Shown here: positions 25,333-34,559 of the stretch, piece by piece
How the letters are laid out: every line of letters begins with the position of its first letter
Numbering within the stretch: position 1 is the first letter of the stretch
NCBI RefSeq assembly: GCF_045310525.1
Contig: NZ_JBJHZY010000005.1
Span: forward strand, 1-64,000
Direction: 5' to 3'
Length of the DNA stretch: 64,000 nucleotides
DNA from: Clostridium_AT radicumherbarum
GTDB lineage: Bacteria > Bacillota > Clostridia > Clostridiales > Clostridiaceae
Position numbers and translations under genes: made by a program
The notes under the pieces: model-generated
Database searches by the model: none
The model's input: the letters and a program-made list of their open reading frames with translations, nothing else
Told to the model about the DNA's origin: nothing

Positions 25333-26769
25333 TTAATGAACTTCTTCAAATTTTTTGGGCAGTATAAAGATTAATATCAAGCAAACTGCACAAATAACAA
25401 TGGTTATAGCAAAAATGCTGTGAATACCAGTATTAATTGCGGTCTTTATTTGCATGGTTGTTATTCCCTTATTTAAATTTACAGGAGAATACAAGTTGTT
25501 TGTATCAACATTAATAAATCCAAGGTGATAAAAATAATTTACTATTTTATTATTTAACACACTGCCAAAGATACTTACAGCAATGGTCTGTCCCAAAGTT
25601 CTAACTAATGTATTAGCAGCTACTGCAGCTCCTCTCATATTATAGCCCACAGAAGACTGAACAATTAAGGTAACCGCATTGAAAAGCCCACCAAAGCCAA
25701 ATCCCATTATAAACATGAAAATTGAAAGAACATATATTGATGAGCTTACATTTAAGGTAGACAGCAGTATGCTGCTTAAAATCAATGTTCCTGTGGCTGC
25801 TAAAATCACCATTTTCTCTCCAAACTTTGGTATTGCCTTTGATAAAATGAAGGCAGTTAAAAACCAAGCTAAAGACATTGGAGCCATAGTTAGTCCTGAA
25901 ATTGTTGCCCTATACCCTAAAACAGTTTGAATATACATAGGCATATAGCCTTGGATTCCTATTAGTATACCTGATACTAAAAAAGCTATTAAATTCACAA
26001 TTGAAGTATTTATATTAAATATACTTAAAGGTATAATTGGCTCGGAAGCTTTCTTTTCTATAAAATAGAAGATTATCAATGTTGCAATGGAAATCGCAAA
26101 ACATGCATATGTGAAAAAGCTTGAGGAATTTTCTAATACTCCAAATAGAAAACTTATTATTGCTATAGTCATCATAAGTGTGCCTAGTATGTCTATTTTA
26201 TGTTTTAACTTCGCAAAATTTTCATTAAGATTTTTCTGTATAAGAATTATAGATAATATTCCAAAAGGAACATTTATAAAAAATATCCAATGCCAGGATA
26301 AAAAATCAATTAAAAAGCCGCCAATAAATGGTCCAATTAAACTTGACACACCCCAAACCGTACCTATCCATCCTTGTATCCTTGCCCTTTCACTTAAGGC
26401 AAAAACATCTCCTACAATGGTATAAGTAAGAGTAAGTATTGCTCCAGCCCCTAACCCTTGTAGTGCCCTAAATGCTATAAGTTCATACATATTTTGCGAT
26501 AAGCCGCAAAGTGAACTTCCAACTATGAATATTGTTATACCAACACATATTGTGTGCTTTCTTCCATACAAATCTGCAAGCTTGCCATAAATAGGCGTTG
26601 AAATAGCGGAAGTTAAGAGATATGCTGAAAAAATCCAGCTTATATATTCAAAGCCCTTCAGGGATTTTGCTATTGTAGGCATTGCCGTTGTAACAACAGT
26701 ACCCTCAAAGGCTGCTAAAAACATTGCTACCATAATAGCTAATACAATATTTCTCCTTCGCTTGTCCAT
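25333..26769 (-). CDS. MFS multidrug-type exporter (DHA2/EmrB family)
   Basis: This 478-residue protein has about 14 transmembrane helices. Its motif A loop is GKLADLYGRKHT between helices 2 and 3, the N-terminal motif AFEGTVVTTAMPTIA is typical of DHA2 drug:proton antiporters, and the helix-5 region has GPFIGGFLIDFLSWHWIF. It would expel drugs or toxic compounds; the substrate is unknown. ATG 26769 follows TTGGAGGG. A terminator ends only about 20 bases upstream, leaving no room for a conventional promoter. Confidence 0.88.
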   Translation of the reverse strand: MDKRRRNIVLAIMVAMFLAAFEGTVVTTAMPTIAKSLKGFEYISWIFSAYLLTSAISTPIYGKLADLYGRKHTICVGITIFIVGSSLCGLSQNMYELIAFRALQGLGAGAILTLTYTIVGDVFALSERARIQGWIGTVWGVSSLIGPFIGGFLIDFLSWHWIFFINVPFGILSIILIQKNLNENFAKLKHKIDILGTLMMTIAIISFLFGVLENSSSFFTYACFAISIATLIIFYFIEKKASEPIIPLSIFNINTSIVNLIAFLVSGILIGIQGYMPMYIQTVLGYRATISGLTMAPMSLAWFLTAFILSKAIPKFGEKMVILAATGTLILSSILLSTLNVSSSIYVLSIFMFIMGFGFGGLFNAVTLIVQSSVGYNMRGAAVAANTLVRTLGQTIAVSIFGSVLNNKIVNYFYHLGFINVDTNNLYSPVNLNKGITTMQIKTAINTGIHSIFAITIVICAVCLILIFILPKKFEEVH

Positions 26770-26779
26770 ATACCCTCCA

Positions 26780-26809
26780 ATAAAAAATAAGGAAGCTTAA
26801 TTAGCTTCC
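26780..26809 (-). terminator. Terminator of the DEAD-box helicase gene
   Basis: GGAAGCT and AGCTTCC (26791-26809) form the stem. On the minus strand it is followed by TTATTTTTTATT. The exporter ribosome binding site comes directly after. Confidence 0.8.
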
Positions 26810-26825
26810 CATATTGCTGTAAGAA

Positions 26826-28394
26826 TTACTTTCTAGGCCTTGAAACTTCAATTTTAACCCTTCTGCCGCCAAGTCTTTTACCTGTACATTGTTTAATTAT
26901 AGTATCTACTACTCTTTCAGAAACATCTGCAAAGGTAAACTTTTCAAGTATATCTATGTTTCCTATTTCCTCTCTATCTACATTAGCCATGTCCTTAAAG
27001 AATTGTAATAATGACTTTGGATTAATATTATCAATTCTGCCAACTGTAAGGAATAGCCTTATATTACTTGCTTCAGTACCTATAGCATTTTCAGTATAAT
27101 CATAGCTAACTTCCTTGTTGTAAAGTATATTCATAAGCGCTGCTGCAACATCTACTAAATTATATTCGTCATCAAGTTCGGCAGCTAAGGATGCAAATCT
27201 CTTATATTCTTCACCTTCAAGAGTTTCCTGTACTCTGCTGGATATATTTTTAAATTTTGCATGAAATATATCGTCAACAGTAGGAATTTCTTTTCTTTTT
27301 ATTTTACTCTTGGTGACCTTTTCGATTTGTTTTAAAGTCATATATTCCCTTGGAGTAACTATGGAATAAGCAATACCTTCTCTGTTTGCTCTTCCTGTCC
27401 TTCCTATTCTGTGAACATAGGATTCTATATCCTGAGGAAGATCATAGTTTATTACATGGGAAACATTTTCTACATCTATTCCTCTTGCTGCTACATCTGT
27501 TGCAACTAAAAATTCAATATTGCCTTCCTTAAACTTTCTTAAAGTATTAAGTCTGTTATTTTGGTTCATATCCCCGTGCATACCTTCAACGCTGTATCCT
27601 CTTGCCTGCATAGCTTCTACTAGCTCATCCACACCTTTTTTAGTTTTGCAGAAGATAATTGCAGAGGATGGCTCATCAACATCAAGTATTCTGCAGAAGG
27701 ATTCAAATCTATCCTTTTGTTTTACTTCATAATAATACTGACTTACTGTTGAAACAGTCATAGTATTTTTAACTATGGAGATATGCTTTCTATCATCCTT
27801 CATGTATCTCTTTGAAAGCTTCTTAATCTCATCAGGCATAGTAGCAGAGAATAACATAGTTTGTCGATCGCTATTGGTGTTTTTGATTATTTCCTCAATA
27901 TCATCAATAAAGCCCATATTTAGCATTTCATCTGCTTCATCTAAGACTAAAAATTTAATTTCTGTTAAGTCAATTAGGTTTCTCCTTAGTAGATCTAAAA
28001 CTCTACCTGGAGTACCTACTACAATGTCTATTCCGTTTTTAAGTGCTCTTATCTGTCTTTCGATAGGCTGACCACCATAAACTGGCAGAAGCTTAACTCT
28101 GGTATATTTTGCTATTCTTGCCAATTCATCATTAACTTGAATTGCTAATTCTCTAGTAGGAGTAAGTACTATGGTATTAATTTTTCCGCTTCTCTCAAAC
28201 TTGCTTAATATTGGAGCTCCAAAAGCAAGAGTTTTTCCTGTCCCTGTTTGAGCCTGACCTATTGCGTCAAACCCTTCAAGTAGAACTGGTATTATTTCTG
28301 CCTGTATCATTGAAGGCTCTTCAAAGCCCATATCATCTATACTCTTAAGTACCTTTTCACTTAAACCTAAATTACTAAATTTTATATCTTCCAT
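26826..28394 (-). CDS. DEAD-box RNA helicase (DeaD/CshA/DbpA-like)
   Basis: This 522-residue helicase unwinds RNA, probably in ribosome assembly or mRNA decay. Motifs in order: Q motif, AQTGTGKT, PTRELA, TPGR, DEAD, SAT, and the HRIGRTGR end of the helicase core. The last 80 residues are a DbpA-type RNA-binding domain (GRIDNINP ... LGGRRVKIE). ATG 28394 behind GAAGGAAAA is chosen over an in-frame ATG 19 codons earlier. Confidence 0.93.
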   Translation of the reverse strand: MEDIKFSNLGLSEKVLKSIDDMGFEEPSMIQAEIIPVLLEGFDAIGQAQTGTGKTLAFGAPILSKFERSGKINTIVLTPTRELAIQVNDELARIAKYTRVKLLPVYGGQPIERQIRALKNGIDIVVGTPGRVLDLLRRNLIDLTEIKFLVLDEADEMLNMGFIDDIEEIIKNTNSDRQTMLFSATMPDEIKKLSKRYMKDDRKHISIVKNTMTVSTVSQYYYEVKQKDRFESFCRILDVDEPSSAIIFCKTKKGVDELVEAMQARGYSVEGMHGDMNQNNRLNTLRKFKEGNIEFLVATDVAARGIDVENVSHVINYDLPQDIESYVHRIGRTGRANREGIAYSIVTPREYMTLKQIEKVTKSKIKRKEIPTVDDIFHAKFKNISSRVQETLEGEEYKRFASLAAELDDEYNLVDVAAALMNILYNKEVSYDYTENAIGTEASNIRLFLTVGRIDNINPKSLLQFFKDMANVDREEIGNIDILEKFTFADVSERVVDTIIKQCTGKRLGGRRVKIEVSRPRK

Positions 28395-28497
28395 TAATTT
28401 TCCTTCTTTCAAACGCCAAGCGTTCCATCCTATTATGTTGTTTATTAACACACAAGCTTTTATTATACTACAGTTATTTAAAAAAGAAAAGGACTTT

Positions 28498-29451
28498 TTA
28501 AAATATCTTATACATAATAGTTACTGTTAAAATGAAAATATGAGATAAGTTTATAATCAAAAGATTTTTTACTGCAAATACAAAGGTCTCTCCTTTTACA
28601 GGATTATTGCTAAAGATTTTAATATTTTTATAAACAGGCATTAAAGTAATAATTACTAACAAGGATGCAGCAGGAAGTACCTTTAAAATTACGCTAATAA
28701 TTATTGCCGCGTAGCCTATATAATATAAAAATGCAAATAAATTAAGTGCATTTTTCCTGCCTATGTAATACGGAAGTGTAAACCGATTGTTTACTATATC
28801 ATCTTCCACATCACAAATATTATTTGCAAGCATGATATTAGCTATACCACCTATTGTTGGTATAGAGACAATAAAAATTAATAAAATTTCTATAATATTT
28901 AAACTGAGACTTAATATATTATTAGCATAGGCTATGGAAACTATGTTTTTATCAAACACTTGAATGTAAACTGCTAGAAAAAGAATAATAAAACCCATAA
29001 AAAATCCTGAGAATGCTTCTCCCAAAGGCATTCGTGATATCGGAACCGGCCCAAAGGTATAAAATATCCCAATAAAAAAAGAAAGTACTCCTATGAGAAG
29101 AACCACAGTATTAGTCTTTATTGTAAGAATTATACCAAAGCATATGGAAATAGCTAACAAAATAATTATTATTGCTACAGCAGTGCTTTCCTTTATACCG
29201 TCTTTGACTAAAGCATTATGTTCCTCATAGCCATAACCTTCTTTCTTATTTGCCTTCTTAAAATCTATATAATTATTTATTGCAGTAGTAGTCATATCAA
29301 AGGTAATTAGTGAAATAAACATAATAATAAAGGTTGAAGCTTTAAAACTATTAAATCTATAAAAAGCATAGAGTGTTCCTAGAATGAAAGGCATAACACT
29401 AGCAACCTTCGTCTGTATTTCAACATATTTTAAAAAGCTTTTTAAATTCAT
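28498..29451 (-). CDS. UbiA-family prenyltransferase (MenA-like)
   Basis: This 317-residue membrane protein has 8-9 helices and two Asp-rich loops: NNYIDFKKANK (first) and NNICDVEDDIVNNR (second). These bind prenyl diphosphate through Mg2+. It resembles 1,4-dihydroxy-2-naphthoate prenyltransferase, but no other menaquinone gene is near, so the acceptor is uncertain. The gene is monocistronic by spacing. Confidence 0.82.
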   Translation of the reverse strand: MNLKSFLKYVEIQTKVASVMPFILGTLYAFYRFNSFKASTFIIMFISLITFDMTTTAINNYIDFKKANKKEGYGYEEHNALVKDGIKESTAVAIIIILLAISICFGIILTIKTNTVVLLIGVLSFFIGIFYTFGPVPISRMPLGEAFSGFFMGFIILFLAVYIQVFDKNIVSIAYANNILSLSLNIIEILLIFIVSIPTIGGIANIMLANNICDVEDDIVNNRFTLPYYIGRKNALNLFAFLYYIGYAAIIISVILKVLPAASLLVIITLMPVYKNIKIFSNNPVKGETFVFAVKNLLIINLSHIFILTVTIMYKIF

Positions 29452-29726
29452 TATTTTTCCTCCATGTTACAGCGTGTGTTGAATGTTTTTGCTTGCATTC
29501 ATATATAATTATAATCATTTTTTTGAAATTTTAAAGAGAGATAACTTGCAAATTTGACAAATCACAAATTTATGGTTATGATTATCTACATGAATTTACC
29601 ACTTTATGGGTATAGTAATTTGTCTAGATTATTATACTAGTAATTTAAAATGAGGAGGCGAATATCATAAATACTTTAAAAGATTTCTTTATTAAAGTAT
29701 CAGCCAAAAAATACTTTAAACACTTA

Positions 29727-30677
29727 ATGTTAATTTTGACAATTATGCTTCTTAGTGCAACTATATATTTAAACTTAAAAAACATTACTGTTGTAATTAA
29801 TGGTAAGGAAACAAAAATACTTACCTTTAAGAAAACCGTAGTAAAGGCCTTGGCAGATAATAATATCACGGTAGGTTCAAAAGATAAAATTGATGCTGCC
29901 TTAGACTCAAAGGTTTACAAAAACGAAATAATCAATATAAAGCGAGCAGTAAAGGTTAATGTGGCTATTGATGGTAAATCAATTGACATATTATCTTCAG
30001 AGAATAATATTGACTCTATGCTCAAAGATGAAGGAATAGTTTTAAGAGAGCAAGATAAGCTTAGTATTGATAAGGCTTCTGCATTAACTGATGGTATGAA
30101 CTTGGAAATAATAAGAGTTGATACCAAGGTATTAACAGATACCTCTGCTATAAACTATGCCACAGTAGTTAAAACAGACCGCAGTCTTGCAAATACTCAA
30201 AAAAGAGTTGTGCAAAATGGACAAACAGGGGAGAAAACTACAACTACTAGTGTCACATATGAAAATGGCAAAGAAGTTAATAGGCAGGTTTTGCAAGAAG
30301 TTGTTTCAAAACAGCCTCAAGATAAAATTGTTGTTCTTGGTACATATCCAGTTATGCCTGTTTCAAGGGGTGGGGATCCAATCCCTTATTCTAAAGTAAT
30401 GAAAATGAGAGCAACAGCCTATTCTGTAAACGGCGGTGTTGGCTATACTGCCACAGGTAGAAGAGCCGTAAGAAATCAAGATGGCTACAGTACCATTGCT
30501 GTAGACCCTAGTGTAATTCCTTATGGTACAAGGCTTTTCGTTCAAAACTACGGCTTAGCAATAGCTGCTGATACTGGTTCAGCAATTATAGGAAATACTA
30601 TAGATGTATTTTTTAATACCTATCAAGAATCAGTAAATTGGGCAGTAAAGTATGTAAATGTCTATATTCTAAATTAA
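29727..30677 (+). CDS. DUF348/G5/3D cell-wall protein (YabE-like)
   Basis: This secreted or membrane-anchored cell-wall protein probably cleaves or binds peptidoglycan. There is an N-terminal membrane helix, two DUF348 repeats (about 17-60 and 70-115), a G5 domain (about 150-210) and a C-terminal 3D domain with the three Asp of IAVDP, IAADTG and IDVFF. ATG 29727 has no ribosome binding site. The frame is open back to 29649, and AGGAGG (29653-29657) lies 6-9 bases before ATC 29664 and ATA 29667. A non-standard start with a basic N-terminus is therefore possible. Confidence 0.85.
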   Translation: MLILTIMLLSATIYLNLKNITVVINGKETKILTFKKTVVKALADNNITVGSKDKIDAALDSKVYKNEIINIKRAVKVNVAIDGKSIDILSSENNIDSMLKDEGIVLREQDKLSIDKASALTDGMNLEIIRVDTKVLTDTSAINYATVVKTDRSLANTQKRVVQNGQTGEKTTTTSVTYENGKEVNRQVLQEVVSKQPQDKIVVLGTYPVMPVSRGGDPIPYSKVMKMRATAYSVNGGVGYTATGRRAVRNQDGYSTIAVDPSVIPYGTRLFVQNYGLAIAADTGSAIIGNTIDVFFNTYQESVNWAVKYVNVYILN

Positions 30678-30680
30678 CAT

Positions 30681-30707
30681 TAAAAGGGCTAGGTTTTCCT
30701 AGCCCTT
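30681..30707. terminator. Bidirectional terminator
   Basis: AAGGGCTAGG and CCTAGCCCTT form a 10-bp stem with a TTTT loop. It separates the 3D protein gene from the convergent ABC-F gene. Confidence 0.85.
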
Positions 30708-30735
30708 CGTCTTTTCTAAAAAGAGATGAATCTAA

Positions 30736-32643
30736 TTATTTCTTCTTTGCCTCATCAATTTTTTCTGCTAATTCATTTAAATAAACCCACCTATCCATTT
30801 TTTCTTCAAGATTATTTTCTAAGAGCTTCTTTTCTGTTAATAACTCCTGAAGTAGTGTATAGTCTGAAGAAGTCTCATTAATTCTCATTTCTATATTTTC
30901 AATACTGCTTTCAAGCTCAGAAATAACATAATCTATTTCCTCATATTCTTTCTGCTCCTTATAAGAAAACTTGATAGGTTTATCCTTTTTTTTATCCACA
31001 TCAGCGTAACTTTTATCCACATTATCCTTAGCTTTTTCATTTGCTTTGTTAATTGTATTTTCTTCTTCCCGAGCAGCACTCACAAAATCAGAATAGTTAC
31101 CTGTATATTCAGTAATCTTACCACTACCTTCAAAATAAAATATTTTTTCAGCCAATTTATCAAGAAAATATCTATCATGGGAAACTGTAATAATAGCTCC
31201 AGGAAAATCTTCAAGGTAATCCTCTAAAATCTTGAGTGTTTCAATATCTAAATCATTTGTAGGCTCATCTAAAAGTAAAACATTTGGAGCCTCCATAAGC
31301 ACCCTTAAAAGATAAAGCCTTCTTTTTTCTCCTCCGGAAAGCTTCCCAATAGGAGTCCACTGAATAGCTCCTGGAAACAGGAATCTTTCTAGCATCTGAG
31401 AGGCTGTAATTTTAAACCCTTCAGCATTCTCTATAAATTCAGCCCCTTCCTTAATATATTCAATAACCCTTATACTGTCATCCATATGATAGGTTTCCTG
31501 AGAATACACACCTATTCTTACAGTTTCCCCTATTTCCACGCTGCCGCTGTCAGGCTTTAACTTGCCTGTTATTATATTAATAAGAGTAGATTTGCCGCTA
31601 CCATTTGGTCCTACAATTCCAGCTCTATCATTTCTTACAACTATATAACTGAAATTCTCTATTAGTAATTTACCCTCAAAGGATTTAGAAATATTATTAA
31701 TTTCAATAACCTTTTTCCCAAGTCTCTTACTACCTACGGATATTTCCATAGCTTCTTCATTATTAATTACTAGCTCCTTGCTTAGGGTTTCAAAACGATC
31801 TATTCTTGCCTTTTGTTTTGTAGTTCTGGCTTTGGCACCTCTTCTCATCCAAGCCAGTTCCTTTTTATAAAGGCTCTTTCTTTTACTTTCATTAGCAGCT
31901 TCAAGGTCTTCTCTTTCTATTTTTTTCTCTAGGAAACTACTGTAGTTTCCTTCATATTGATACAAACACCCATTATCCAGTTCTATTATTTTATTAACTA
32001 CTCTATCTAAAAAATATCTATCATGGGTAATCATTAAAAGTGCGCCTTTTCTTTTATTTAGAAACTGCTCAAGCCAATCTATGCTTTCATTATCAAGATG
32101 ATTAGTAGGCTCATCTAAAATGAGCAAATCTGATGGATTAATTAAGGCTGCTGCCATAGCCACTCTCTTTTTTTGTCCACCAGACAACGTGCCTATTTTA
32201 TCATCAAAATCTGAAATGCCAAGTTTGGTTAAAATAGTCTTAGCTTCACTTTCTATGGTCCATGCATTTAGTGCATCCATTTCTTGTGTGAGTTTAATTA
32301 TTCTTTCATTTGAAGCTGTTTTAGAATTTATAGCACTTTCATACTCCCTAATTAGCTTCATAATAGCTGTATCGCTTTTAAAGACCTGTTCTAATACAGT
32401 TGCCTCAAGATCAAATACGGGGTTTTGTGCTAAGTACTCTATTTTAATGGAACTAGCTCTTATAACCCTACCTAAGTCTGGCTCTTCAAGTCCTGCTATT
32501 ACCTTTAATAATGTAGACTTTCCAGTGCCATTAACGCCAATAAGTCCAAGCTTATCTCCTTCATTTATTCCAAAATTTATGTTAATTATAAGCTTTTTTT
32601 CGCTGTAGCTTTTACTAATATTTTCTGCACTTATAAAATTCAT
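30736..32643 (-). CDS. ABC-F ATPase (Uup-like)
   Basis: This soluble ATPase has two nucleotide-binding domains and no membrane helices. Walker A motifs are GVNGTGKST and GPNGSGKST, signatures LSGGQKKR and LSGGEKRR, Walker B LLILDEPTNHLD and VLLLDEPTNDLD. A linker sits between the domains and a charged coiled coil fills about the last 100 residues, as in Uup. ABC-F proteins act on the ribosome. At 635 residues it is typical. The start lies behind AGAAAGGA. Confidence 0.9.
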   Translation of the reverse strand: MNFISAENISKSYSEKKLIININFGINEGDKLGLIGVNGTGKSTLLKVIAGLEEPDLGRVIRASSIKIEYLAQNPVFDLEATVLEQVFKSDTAIMKLIREYESAINSKTASNERIIKLTQEMDALNAWTIESEAKTILTKLGISDFDDKIGTLSGGQKKRVAMAAALINPSDLLILDEPTNHLDNESIDWLEQFLNKRKGALLMITHDRYFLDRVVNKIIELDNGCLYQYEGNYSSFLEKKIEREDLEAANESKRKSLYKKELAWMRRGAKARTTKQKARIDRFETLSKELVINNEEAMEISVGSKRLGKKVIEINNISKSFEGKLLIENFSYIVVRNDRAGIVGPNGSGKSTLINIITGKLKPDSGSVEIGETVRIGVYSQETYHMDDSIRVIEYIKEGAEFIENAEGFKITASQMLERFLFPGAIQWTPIGKLSGGEKRRLYLLRVLMEAPNVLLLDEPTNDLDIETLKILEDYLEDFPGAIITVSHDRYFLDKLAEKIFYFEGSGKITEYTGNYSDFVSAAREEENTINKANEKAKDNVDKSYADVDKKKDKPIKFSYKEQKEYEEIDYVISELESSIENIEMRINETSSDYTLLQELLTEKKLLENNLEEKMDRWVYLNELAEKIDEAKKK

Positions 32644-32984
32644 ATTTGTTCCTTTCTGTATATAAGCATTTTTAACTACTTTATATCATATAGCCTAAAA
32701 AAGAGCAATCAATTTGTATTATTATATCGGATAACAGGTAATTCAAATAATGGGTACTATGTTAGTGCAGCATGTCAATTTATGCATAATATATTTCATT
32801 ATATTTATGTATAATTTTAGTATAATTATAATTAATTATAAAAATAGGACTTTTGTCGCAATTGCAATATAGAAAAATGTAGAATATAATTATAACATAA
32901 AATTTTTACATTATTCTTTATATTTATATTAAAGGTCATGAAGTTTTAAAAGCTTTATTACCTTAGGAATTAGGAGGGTTTATT
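32644..32984. other. Intergenic region between ABC-F gene and permease
   Basis: This 341-base divergent spacer is very AT-rich, with short AT palindromes near 32815-32840. It must hold promoters for both genes; no box is clear enough to name. No RNA element or small gene was recognised. Confidence 0.4.
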
Positions 32985-34400
32985 ATGTCAAAAAAAATCG
33001 CACTGTGGCCTCTGGTAATGTTGATTTTTGTTCCAACCTTTGGCTTCGGTAACATTACCACAAATGCTGTTGCATTAGGGCCTGCTGCCATACCATCGTG
33101 GCTTATTGTATCGGTATTATTCTTTTTACCTTTATCCGGTGTTATAGCAGAGCTTGCTTCTGCAAATAATGAAAAAGAAGGTGGTATATATACTTGGATA
33201 GAAGCTGGTATAGGTCCAAATTGGGCTTATATAGGAACTTGGTCCTATTTTATAGCTAACCTTTTCTATCTACAAATGGTTTTTGCAAGAATACCTGTAA
33301 TGGTATCCTGGGCAATCTTTGGAGAAAACAGGTTCACTGATGCAAATGCACAGTTGTTAACCTATTTAAGTATTGGTCTTGCAATACTTTTAACCTTTAT
33401 TGCCACAACTGGGGTAAAGAAATTTTCAAAGCTAAGCAACTTTGGAGGAAAATTTACTATAGCTGCAACAATAATCTTTATAGTATTTGCTATTGTTGGA
33501 TTATTAGTAGGTAAACCATCTGCTACTGCTTTTACAGCTGAAAATGTTATACCTAAGTTTAATGTTGATTATATCTCAACCTTCGCGTGGCTTTTATTTG
33601 CGGTTGCTGGCGCAGAAGTTGCCGGAACTTACATACAAGATGTTGACAATCCTAAAAAGACATTTCCAAAGGCTGTAATTTTAGCAACTTTATTTGTTGC
33701 TGCTGCATACATTATAGGTTCAATAGCTGTTAGTGTAGTAGCTTCACCGGATGCAATTCAAAAGGCAGGACTTAAGGATGCAAGTTATGTTGTATATAAG
33801 CTACTTGCTGAAAACTTCGGATTAAATGGTAAAATATTTGTTCAGATATATGCGGCTATTTTAACATTAACCTCCATTGCAGCATATGTTGTTTGGATAG
33901 AGTCACCAATAAGGGCTATGTTCTCTGAAGTTCCTGAAAATACCTTTCCAAAAGTACTTACAAAGAAATCTGAAGATGGAACTTTAAAAAATGCTTTATG
34001 GATTCAATGTATTGTAGTTATTATAATGATTATAGTACCTGCAGTAGGTTTAAATTCAGTAGATTGGCTATTTAAAACCTTAACTAATCTATCCTCTTTA
34101 TCACTTATTATTCCTTATATTATTCTTGCTTTTGCATACTTAACCTATAGGTTAAAAGGAAATCAAGCTCCTTATACAATGTTCAAATCTAATAGCCTTG
34201 CAATTGCAGTTTCTATTTTACTTATAGTACTTGGAATTGTAGGCTTCATTGGTGCCGGACTTGGAGATGTTGTTGGAGCTGAATCATCCAAGGATGCAAT
34301 AATGGCTGTAGGCAAGGACTATGGCGGTCCAGTATTACTAATAATTCTTGGTTATGTATTAACCTTCTTTACTAAATTAGCCAATAAAAAAGAAGTATAA
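32985..34400 (+). CDS. APC-superfamily amino acid permease (GadC/YjeM-like)
   Basis: This 471-residue protein has about 12 transmembrane helices. The helix-1 segment FGFGNITTNAVALGP and the following GVIAELASANNEKEGGIYTWIEAGIG are typical of the glutamate/GABA antiporter subgroup. It probably exchanges or imports amino acids; the substrate cannot be told. The start lies behind TTAGGAGGG. It is monocistronic, with a strong terminator. Confidence 0.88.
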   Translation: MSKKIALWPLVMLIFVPTFGFGNITTNAVALGPAAIPSWLIVSVLFFLPLSGVIAELASANNEKEGGIYTWIEAGIGPNWAYIGTWSYFIANLFYLQMVFARIPVMVSWAIFGENRFTDANAQLLTYLSIGLAILLTFIATTGVKKFSKLSNFGGKFTIAATIIFIVFAIVGLLVGKPSATAFTAENVIPKFNVDYISTFAWLLFAVAGAEVAGTYIQDVDNPKKTFPKAVILATLFVAAAYIIGSIAVSVVASPDAIQKAGLKDASYVVYKLLAENFGLNGKIFVQIYAAILTLTSIAAYVVWIESPIRAMFSEVPENTFPKVLTKKSEDGTLKNALWIQCIVVIIMIIVPAVGLNSVDWLFKTLTNLSSLSLIIPYIILAFAYLTYRLKGNQAPYTMFKSNSLAIAVSILLIVLGIVGFIGAGLGDVVGAESSKDAIMAVGKDYGGPVLLIILGYVLTFFTKLANKKEV

Positions 34401-34407
34401 AGACTTG

Positions 34408-34471
34408 AATAAACCCAAAGCCTTAGTGCTTACCGTTTGAATTAACGATATAACTTGGCTTTGGGTTTATT
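34408..34471. terminator. Long-stem terminator after the permease
   Basis: AATAAACCCAAAGCC and GGCTTTGGGTTTATT are perfect 15-base arms around a loop of about 34 bases, followed by TT. Confidence 0.75.
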
Positions 34472-34559
34472 TTAAACTTAGAACTTCTTATTCAGCATTA
34501 AGCTCATATAAATATTTGATATATTGCAGCTAATTTAAAATACGGCAGGTGCTAATAAG

